From Lentzea kentuckyensis (GTDB lineage Bacteria; Actinomycetota; Actinomycetes; Mycobacteriales; Pseudonocardiaceae), in NCBI RefSeq assembly GCF_002150765.1, contig NZ_MUYM01000104.1, positions 1 to 45,477 on the forward strand: a stretch of DNA of 45,477 bases, written 5' to 3'. Shown in pieces: positions 39,358 to 45,477 of the stretch. Both the position numbers and the translations under genes were made by a program. Each line of letters begins with the position of its first letter. Position 1 is the stretch's first letter. The notes under the pieces are model-generated. The model made no database searches. It saw only the letters and a program-made list of their open reading frames with translations, and was not told where the DNA came from.

Positions 39358-42204
39358 ATGCGAACCTCCATACCCTTGTTATCTCTGCTCCTGGTCGGCT
39401 CTCTCGCGGTTCCTGTGTCCACCGCGACGGCCGCACCAGCCCTGACGGGCCTGGATGTCTCGTCAGGCAACCGGCGTTCCCCTGTTTCCGGCCTGTACGA
39501 CTGGTCGAAAGCGGGGTATCGGGGCAATGGCGTGCTGCCCGGGAACAATGATGTGAACCCGAACGAGAGTTGTCAGATCACGGCAACGGAACTCGCCTCC
39601 CAGTTCAACGTCCGCCCGAATGACACGACCGACGACACCGCGGGGCTGCAGGCCGCCATCGACTCGATCCGGACGCAGTGTTCGCCCGGTGCGAGCTATT
39701 CGAAGCTCAGCCTCATCACCCTGCCGGCCGGTGAGCTGAAGGTGTCGAAGGAGATCCACGTCGACGCCGACTACCTGATCATCAGGGGCGCCGGCGCGAC
39801 CGCCACCAAGGTCGTCTACACGCCCGACGCGAACACCCGCTACGACGCGCTCACGCCGGACGGTTCCGACTGGGACGAGGACGGCATGACCTTCGGGCAG
39901 GGCAAGGGCGGCTGGCTGTGGCCGGGCCGCGGCCTGTTCCGGGTCCAGTCGCGCGGCGTGCACACCGCCTACGCCAGTGACCACGCCTCCGCCCCGGAGA
40001 ACCGCAAGGACATCTTCGAGGGCACGGTCAACGTGCACTGGAAGGCCGGCGCGAAGGTCAGCGCCGCCGCCAAGGCCGGTGACCGCACCATCAAGGTCGC
40101 GTCCGTCACGAACATCAAGGCGGGCACGTTCGTCAACGTCCGGGCCGCCAACTCGGTCAAGTTCTACGAGCAGCAGTTCGCGACGGGCACGCCGTACCCG
40201 TTGCTGAACATGCACATGCGGCAGCAGATCTTCACCGTCGCCTCGGTCTCGGGCACGACGGTGACGCTCGACAAGCCGCTGGAGTTCGACGTCCCGGTCA
40301 ACTCCACCTCGGACGGTTCACCGGCGATCGACGGGGCGACCTACGACTCCAAGGTGTCGCCGCTGGTGGACCCGGTCCTCGGCGTCGGGTTCGAGGACTT
40401 CGGCTTCACGCAGGCGATGCCGAACCTCGACCCCGCCGAGGCCGTCGACAACTACGGCAACATGGCTCCCGCGGACGAGATGCACGGCATCGTCTTCAAG
40501 TGGGCGGCGAACTCGTGGGTCAGGGGCATTCGCGCGGAGATGACCGGGTCGCACCCGATCGTCACCGAGGAGGCCAAGAACCTGCAGATCGTCGACAACC
40601 ACCTCGACGGTTCGTGGAACAAGGGCAAGGGCGGCAACGGTTACTTCCGCAGTTCGCGGGTGTGGGACTCGCTGTACGCCGGCAACACCTCCCGCAACCT
40701 GCGGCACTTCACCTTCCAGTGGTCCGCGTCGGGCAACGTCGTGGTGGGCAACGACTTCGATTCCGACCTGAACCTGCACGGCGGCTGGGAGCGCAACAAC
40801 CTGTTCGAGCTCAACACCGTTCGAGTCTCCTACGCGCACCGTTCGGGCAACTGCCGGGCGAACTGCGGCGAGGAGGGCGGCGGCGGTCCTGACGACTCGA
40901 ACTGGTTCCCGATCTGGTGGGGCGCCGGCAAGAAGGCGGTGAAGTGGTCGGGGGCTTCCGGGCCGCGCAACGTCTTCTTCAACAACGACATGACCAAGCA
41001 GCTGTCCACCGGTGGCGCCTACCAGCCGTTCTACGACGACCGGCAGCGCGTCTACCAGTTCGGCTGGAACGGCACCGCCTACCAGCACCTCGACGCCGGC
41101 GGCACCCCGATCGCGGACTGGGCGAAGAACGAGCAGCGCGACTACACCGGCGGTCACGGCGTGGACGTGTCCAAATCGGACTCGGCGAAGTCGTTGTTCC
41201 TCAAGAACGTGCCAGGCTCAGAGCCTCCGCCCGCCGATGGCACCGTGACGACCGCGGAGCAGTTGAAAACCGCGCTGGCGAACGCGAAACCCGGTGAGAC
41301 CATCACCCTCGCGCCCGGCACCTACCGCGGTTCGTTCGTGACGCAGAAGGCAGGCACGGCGAGCAGCCCGATCACGCTCACCGGCCCGTCCACCGCGGTG
41401 CTGATCAACGACGGCCCGTCCGGCGACGCACCGGCCTGCCCGGTGCCGACAGCGGGCTGGGACTCGGGCTACGGCCTGTGGCTGTTCAACGCGCCGTACT
41501 GGAACCTCAAGGGTTTCAGCATCACGGAGTCCAAGAAGGGCATTGTGCTGGACAACTCCCACCACGTCACGATCGACGGCGTGAAGGTGAGCAAGACCGA
41601 CGAGGAAGGCGTGCACTTCCGGCGCTCCTCGGCCGACGGCGTGCTCAAGAACTCCACGATCACGGACGCGGGCCTGGTGCAGAAGGGCTACGGCGAGGGC
41701 GTCTACCTCGGGTCGGCGAACTCGAACTGGGCCTGCCACGGCAACTCCGGTGGCGTCGACCGCTCCGACCGCGTCCAGGTGCTGGACAACAAGATCGGCC
41801 CCGGCATCGCCGCGGAACCGATCGACGTCAAGGAGGGCACGCACAACGGCGTGATCTCCGGCAACACCTTCGACGGACGCGGCATCTCCGGTGAGAACTC
41901 CGCCGACTCGTGGATCGACGTCAAGGGCATCGGCTACCGCATCGAGAACAACACCGGCACCTTCGCCACGCCGGGCACGTTCCTGAACGGCTACGAGACG
42001 CACAACCCGAGCACCACGCCGTCGTTCCTCAACGGCTGCGGCAACGTGTGGCGGGGCAACAAGTCCGATCTCGGCGGCGTCGGCGAGTACGCCATCAAGA
42101 TCACGTCGACCTCGAAGTGCTCAGCCAACCCGAACGTCGTGCACTCCTCCAACACGGTCACCCGTGCCACGAAGGGCCTCACGAACGTCCCGGTCACCCC
42201 GTGA
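39358..42204 (+). CDS. Secreted two-module parallel beta-helix protein
   Basis: A protein of 948 residues with a Sec signal peptide (MRTSIPLLSLLLVGSLAVPV, cleavage about residue 25). The first module (about 30-615) is a beta-helix with a pectate-lyase-like start (TDDTAGLQAAIDSIR, LPAGELKVSKEIHVDADYLI). A Pro-rich linker (SEPPPADGTVTTAEQL) leads to a second beta-helix module (625-948), e.g. PGETITLAPGTYRGSFVTQK. Catalytic residues are not certain. It is probably a carbohydrate-binding or -cleaving enzyme acting outside the cell. ATG 39358 follows GAGGG. Its end overlaps the converging channel gene by 11 bases. Confidence 0.8.
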   Translation: MRTSIPLLSLLLVGSLAVPVSTATAAPALTGLDVSSGNRRSPVSGLYDWSKAGYRGNGVLPGNNDVNPNESCQITATELASQFNVRPNDTTDDTAGLQAAIDSIRTQCSPGASYSKLSLITLPAGELKVSKEIHVDADYLIIRGAGATATKVVYTPDANTRYDALTPDGSDWDEDGMTFGQGKGGWLWPGRGLFRVQSRGVHTAYASDHASAPENRKDIFEGTVNVHWKAGAKVSAAAKAGDRTIKVASVTNIKAGTFVNVRAANSVKFYEQQFATGTPYPLLNMHMRQQIFTVASVSGTTVTLDKPLEFDVPVNSTSDGSPAIDGATYDSKVSPLVDPVLGVGFEDFGFTQAMPNLDPAEAVDNYGNMAPADEMHGIVFKWAANSWVRGIRAEMTGSHPIVTEEAKNLQIVDNHLDGSWNKGKGGNGYFRSSRVWDSLYAGNTSRNLRHFTFQWSASGNVVVGNDFDSDLNLHGGWERNNLFELNTVRVSYAHRSGNCRANCGEEGGGGPDDSNWFPIWWGAGKKAVKWSGASGPRNVFFNNDMTKQLSTGGAYQPFYDDRQRVYQFGWNGTAYQHLDAGGTPIADWAKNEQRDYTGGHGVDVSKSDSAKSLFLKNVPGSEPPPADGTVTTAEQLKTALANAKPGETITLAPGTYRGSFVTQKAGTASSPITLTGPSTAVLINDGPSGDAPACPVPTAGWDSGYGLWLFNAPYWNLKGFSITESKKGIVLDNSHHVTIDGVKVSKTDEEGVHFRRSSADGVLKNSTITDAGLVQKGYGEGVYLGSANSNWACHGNSGGVDRSDRVQVLDNKIGPGIAAEPIDVKEGTHNGVISGNTFDGRGISGENSADSWIDVKGIGYRIENNTGTFATPGTFLNGYETHNPSTTPSFLNGCGNVWRGNKSDLGGVGEYAIKITSTSKCSANPNVVHSSNTVTRATKGLTNVPVTP

Positions 42205-43030
42205 CAACGGGGGTTGCAGGGTCCCGATCGGTGTACGGCGGCGTCGCCGATCGGGATCCTGGCCGCAGTGCCCGCACCTCGTCCCGCAGCGCGCGAACCT
42301 CCTGCAGCAGCAGGTCGTCGTGCGTCGCGGCCCGGGGTGCGGGCACGTGCTGCACGTCCGACTCCATCGCGCTGCACACGACGGCGATGAACAGGTTGAG
42401 CATCGTGAACGTGCCGACCATCAGGTAGCAGAGGAAGAAGATCCAGGCGAGCGGCTGGTGCACCATCAGGTCGCGCATGACGTCCGACCAGCCGTCGCCG
42501 GTGGTGATCTGGAACAGGGTCAGCAACGTCGAGCCGAGGTCGCCGAACCGCGGGTCGCCGGAGTCGCCGAACAGGTTGCTCGCGATCACGCCGCCGACGT
42601 AGAGCAGCAGCATCAGCAGGCCGGTCAGCGAGATCAGGCCGGGGACCGACTTCACCAGCGCGGTCACCACCCGGCGCATGCTCGGCACCATCGCCACGAG
42701 CCGCAGCGCCCGCAGGATCCGCATCGACCTCAGCACCGACAGCGGGCCGGCGGCGGGCAACAGTGCCACCGCGACGATCACGAAGTCGAAGACGTTCCAC
42801 GGGTCGCGGAAGAACCGCCAGCCGAACGCGTACAGCCGCGCGGCGAGCTCACCGACGAAGACGGCGAGCGCCAGGTGGTCGATCGCGCCGAGCAGGTCGC
42901 CGTGCTTCGCGACGAGGGACGGTGAGGTCTCGGCTCCCAGCGTGATCGCGTTGACGACGATCACGCAGATGATCATCCACTGGAACCGCGTGCTCTCGAC
43001 GACCTCACCGATACGGGCGCGCAACGTCAT
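42194..43030 (-). CDS. One-domain voltage-gated ion channel, Ca-type filter
   Basis: A 278-residue channel subunit with six membrane segments (S1 near WMIICVIVVNAITLGAE; S6 TFTMLNLFIAVVCSAM), expected to form a homotetramer. S4 has Arg at 101, 104, 107 and 110 (three-residue spacing), so it is voltage-sensing. The pore filter is TGDGWSD (177-183), unlike the TLESW filter of NaChBac/NavAb; Asp at 179 and 183 resembles the engineered Ca channel CavAb (TLDDWSD). A coiled coil (LLLQEVRALRDEVRALR) ends the protein. ATG 43030 has AAGGAG upstream. ZapE lies directly upstream on the same strand. Confidence 0.85.
   Translation of the reverse strand: MTLRARIGEVVESTRFQWMIICVIVVNAITLGAETSPSLVAKHGDLLGAIDHLALAVFVGELAARLYAFGWRFFRDPWNVFDFVIVAVALLPAAGPLSVLRSMRILRALRLVAMVPSMRRVVTALVKSVPGLISLTGLLMLLLYVGGVIASNLFGDSGDPRFGDLGSTLLTLFQITTGDGWSDVMRDLMVHQPLAWIFFLCYLMVGTFTMLNLFIAVVCSAMESDVQHVPAPRAATHDDLLLQEVRALRDEVRALRPGSRSATPPYTDRDPATPVVTG
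42197..42212. terminator. Small hairpin at the tail-to-tail overlap
   Basis: CCCCGT (42197-42202) pairs with ACGGGG (42207-42212) around a GACA loop, at the place where the beta-helix and channel genes end against each other. It may end transcription in both directions; the stem is short. Confidence 0.45.
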
Positions 43031-43091
43031 GCCTACTACTCCTTGCCGGGGGGAGACAAGGGCTCTATCGGCCGACCGGACCCCGAGCTGA

Positions 43092-43985
43092 TCACCCGGT
43101 CGTGTTGATCAGCTCCAGGCGGCTGGCGGTGCGGGCGAGGTCGAGCGCGCTGCCACCGACGATCTCCTTCAACGGGTGATCACTCACCAGCGTCAGCCGG
43201 ACGTCCTTGTCCACCAGCACGTCGACGACGTTCGCGAACCGTTGCTGTGCCTCGCGATCGCACGTCTCCAGTCGCGGTACGGCCGTGATCACCCAGTCGT
43301 CGTAGGTCTCGGCGAGCAGCAGGTAGTCCTGGGTCGAGGTCGGCTTCTCGCACAGGTCGCCGAAGTCGAACCAGACCTGTCTGCCCGTGGTGTCCGGAAG
43401 CGGGGCCTCGGTGCGGAGCTCGCCGGTCTCGAAGCGCGACCTCGGCAGGCCGTGCAGGTACCGGTAGTCGGTGCCGCCCTTGAGCTCCACGACGTCCATG
43501 AGCTCCTTCACCAGCGCGATGCCCGGCAGGAAGTGGTCGTGGTACAGCGGGTTCGGCAGCAAGCCGTCCGGCGGGTAGTTGGACGTCGCGATGACCATCA
43601 CCTTCTGCTGCACGAGCGCTTCCAGCAGCCTGGTCATCAGCATCGCGTCGCCGATGTCGTGCAGGTGGAACTCGTCGAACGCGAGCACCTGGGCCCGGCC
43701 GATCAGCTCGTCGACGGCCTTCGTGACCGCGCCGCGTTCGTGCAGGCGCTCGGAGATCCTGGCGTGCAGTTCCTGGAAGAAGGAGTGGAAGTGCACGCGC
43801 CGTTTGCGCTTCACAGGCAACGCGTCGAAGAACGCGTCGGCGAGGAAGCTCTTGCCGCGCCCCACCGGCCCGTGCAGGTAGACACCCCGGCGCCGCTCCC
43901 CCAGTTCCTCCAGCCGTGCGATGGCTTGCAGCTGTGCGTCATCGAGCTCGTAACCGCTGCTCGACACCTGTGCGCGAAGATCCAC
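43092..43985 (-). CDS. zapE: ZapE/AFG1-family ATPase
   Basis: A 297-residue AAA+-type ATPase of the ZapE (AFG1) family, linked to cell division in Gram-negative bacteria; its role in actinomycetes is not settled. Walker A is GPVGRGKS (about 40-47) and Walker B is VLAFDEFHLHDI. IATSNYPPDGL is the sensor-1 region, and LHGLPRSRFE belongs to the family C-terminal half. Start GTG 43985 is preceded by GGGGG. It is divergent to the pirin gene with 32 bases between. Confidence 0.85.
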   Translation of the reverse strand: MDLRAQVSSSGYELDDAQLQAIARLEELGERRRGVYLHGPVGRGKSFLADAFFDALPVKRKRRVHFHSFFQELHARISERLHERGAVTKAVDELIGRAQVLAFDEFHLHDIGDAMLMTRLLEALVQQKVMVIATSNYPPDGLLPNPLYHDHFLPGIALVKELMDVVELKGGTDYRYLHGLPRSRFETGELRTEAPLPDTTGRQVWFDFGDLCEKPTSTQDYLLLAETYDDWVITAVPRLETCDREAQQRFANVVDVLVDKDVRLTLVSDHPLKEIVGGSALDLARTASRLELINTTG

Positions 43986-44017
43986 TGTTACCCCCGTGCC
44001 AGCTTACGATCGACCCC

Positions 44018-44959
44018 GTGAGCAATGTCGAGGCCGAGCCCGCAGAAGTGACGTGCACCTCCACCCCCGGCGGCGTCGAGGTCCTGGAACCGCGCGAGGT
44101 GCCGCTGGGCGGTCCGCGCGCCATGTCGGTGCGGCGCACGTTGCCCCAGAAGCAACGCTCACTGATCGGCGCGTGGTGCTTCTGCGACCACTACGGCCCC
44201 GACGACGTCAGCATGGACGTCGCCCCGCACCCGCACACCGGCCTGCAGACCGTCAGCTGGCTCTTCACCGGCGAGATCGAGCACCGCGACAGCCACGGTG
44301 TGCACGCGTTCGTCCGCCCCGGCGAGCTCAACCTGATGACCGGCGGCCGCGGCATCTGCCACTCCGAGGTGTCCACCACGACGTCCTCGGTGCTCCACGG
44401 CGTGCAGCTCTGGCTCGCCCTGCCCGACGCCCACCGAGACGCCCCGCGCGACTTCCAGCACTACGCCCCGCCGGCCGTCGTGGTCGACGGCTCGTCGGTC
44501 CGCGTCTTCCTCGGTTCCCTGGCCGGTTCGACGTCTCCTGTGACCACGTTCACACCGCTGCTCGGCGCCGAGATCGTGTTGCCCCCAGGGGCGATGTTGA
44601 CGTTGGACGTGCTGCCTGCCTTCGAACACGGCGTCCTCCTCGACACCGGTGACGTGACCATCGGCGAGACCGCTCTGGCCCCCGGCGCGCTCGGCTACGC
44701 CGGCACCGGCCGCACCACGCTGACGCTCTCAACCCGTGACGGCGCACGGGTTGTGCTGCTCGGCGGCGAGCCGTTCGGCGAGGAGATCGTCATGTGGTGG
44801 AACTTCGTCGGACGCACCCACGACGAGATCACCGCCTATCGAGACGAGTGGCAGGCAGAGACCGACAGGTTCGGCCGGGTCGAGGGGTACGCCGGCTCGC
44901 GCCTGCCCGCGCCACCGCTGCCCGGTGGCCGTCTGCGTCCGCGCGGCAACCCCGCGTGA
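44018..44959 (+). CDS. Pirin-family protein
   Basis: A 313-residue bicupin of the pirin family. The metal site is in the N-terminal cupin: HPHTGLQTVSWLFTGEIEHR, with further His/Glu in GRGICHSEVS. The second domain includes PLLGAEIVLPPGAMLTLDVL and the closing GEEIVMWWNFVGRTHDEI. Pirins act as quercetinases or as regulators; both functions are known in bacteria, and this one cannot be told apart. GTG 44018 is the start. It is divergent to ZapE. Confidence 0.85.
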   Translation: MSNVEAEPAEVTCTSTPGGVEVLEPREVPLGGPRAMSVRRTLPQKQRSLIGAWCFCDHYGPDDVSMDVAPHPHTGLQTVSWLFTGEIEHRDSHGVHAFVRPGELNLMTGGRGICHSEVSTTTSSVLHGVQLWLALPDAHRDAPRDFQHYAPPAVVVDGSSVRVFLGSLAGSTSPVTTFTPLLGAEIVLPPGAMLTLDVLPAFEHGVLLDTGDVTIGETALAPGALGYAGTGRTTLTLSTRDGARVVLLGGEPFGEEIVMWWNFVGRTHDEITAYRDEWQAETDRFGRVEGYAGSRLPAPPLPGGRLRPRGNPA

Positions 44960-45058
44960 CAGTTGTCAAATCTCATACTTCAGGCCCATTGAAAATCACG
45001 TTCTGATCGCTTTTCCTGAGCGAGGCATCCACGGAGGTTGCCACGCGTCTAAGGGGGC

Positions 45059-45460
45059 ATGAAGAACGTGACACGAGTGGGCGCCGAGTCCGTCTTTGCC
45101 TTCATCGCCCCGTCCGGGCGCCCCATGCCCGTCGAGGTCGAGCTCGGCTACCGCGCAGACGACCCGCACGCCGTGACCATGACGTTCCGGATGGGACGCC
45201 AGGAGACGGTGTGGCTGGTCAGCCGCGACCTGCTCGCCGACGGTCTCCTCACCACCAGCGGCGCCGGCGACGTGCGCCTGCGTCCCCACAACTCCACGAC
45301 GGCGGTGCTGGAGCTGCAGTCCGACATCTCGCGCGCGGTGTTCCACGTGCGTTCGTCGGAGCTGCAGGAGTTCCTGAACTCCACCTACGACGTAGTCGCC
45401 CCCGGTGCCGAGAACGACTACGTCGACTTCGATGCCGAACTGCGCAAGCTGCTCGGCTGA
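45059..45460 (+). CDS. SsgA-family sporulation and cell-division regulator
   Basis: A 133-residue protein of the SsgA-like family, which guides septum placement in sporulating actinomycetes. Family sequence is seen at VELGYRADDPHAVTMTFRMG, then WLVSRDLLADGL and GDVRLRP. The ending FLNSTYDVVAPGAENDYVDF matches members related to SsgB. ATG 45059 is only one base from AAGGGGG, which is too close; the GTG at 45068 is better spaced and could be the true start. It is the last gene in the window. Confidence 0.85.
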   Translation: MKNVTRVGAESVFAFIAPSGRPMPVEVELGYRADDPHAVTMTFRMGRQETVWLVSRDLLADGLLTTSGAGDVRLRPHNSTTAVLELQSDISRAVFHVRSSELQEFLNSTYDVVAPGAENDYVDFDAELRKLLG

Positions 45461-45477
45461 TATGTAGTGGTCTCTTG

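Overview
This is a high-GC stretch from the chromosome of a mycelial actinobacterium. The strongest hints are an SsgA-family sporulation/division regulator, a methylated-monoterpene synthase with its GPP C-methyltransferase, a MEDS/STAS/PP2C stress module, many GTG and TTG starts, and an amino-acid style typical of Pseudonocardiales (Lentzea/Saccharothrix/Actinosynnema-like). That placement is inference. No rRNA, tRNA, CRISPR array, transposase or prophage gene was seen.

Layout. 1-2.4 kb: a GNAT gene, then a minus-strand MerR / DinB / RibD-like reductase cluster. 2.9-7.5 kb: a minus-strand run (SDR, enoyl-CoA hydratase-like, alpha/beta hydrolase with Thr at the nucleophile position, LtrA) facing a divergent TetR gene across a region with spaced direct repeats and a palindrome. 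7.5-13.7 kb: amidase, ABC exporter, a protein with an internal duplication, and a compact TetM/OtrA-type ribosomal-protection GTPase preceded by an overlapping leader ORF. 13.9-15.8 kb: PIG-L deacetylase and GNAT, then a 166-bp structured element, then a VOC protein whose ribosome-binding site lies in a perfect hairpin. 16-19.5 kb: two tandem secreted paralogues downstream of an XRE-NB-ARC-TPR STAND regulator. 19.6-25.7 kb: stress and housekeeping genes, including a SpoIIE-type phosphatase, a STAS protein without the usual phospho-Ser, a MEDS-HATPase anti-sigma-type kinase, a YflT-type protein, DUF3072 and a membrane-channel-like protein.

25.8-34.4 kb looks like a self-contained carbohydrate-uptake locus: a Tat-exported enzyme of unknown activity diverges from LacI / FAD-oxidoreductase / binding protein / two permeases / HSL-type esterase. 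Two operators with the core AATTCGAATT lie between them, and there is no ATPase gene. 34.8-37.1 kb: a short UvrA-like ATPase of the drug self-resistance type. 37.1-39.1 kb: the terpene cyclase and GPP methyltransferase, without the encapsulin gene that often accompanies them. 39.4-42.2 kb: a secreted protein with two beta-helix modules behind a near-consensus promoter. 42.2-45.5 kb: a one-domain voltage-gated channel with a Ca-channel-like filter, ZapE, pirin and an SsgA-family protein.

The most interesting items are the structured element at 15246-15411, the encapsulin-less terpene pair, the unusual channel filter, the leader ORF of the ribosomal-protection gene, the LacI-controlled locus, and the STAND regulator with its secreted pair. 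All functional calls come from reading motifs and family resemblance; no search was run.
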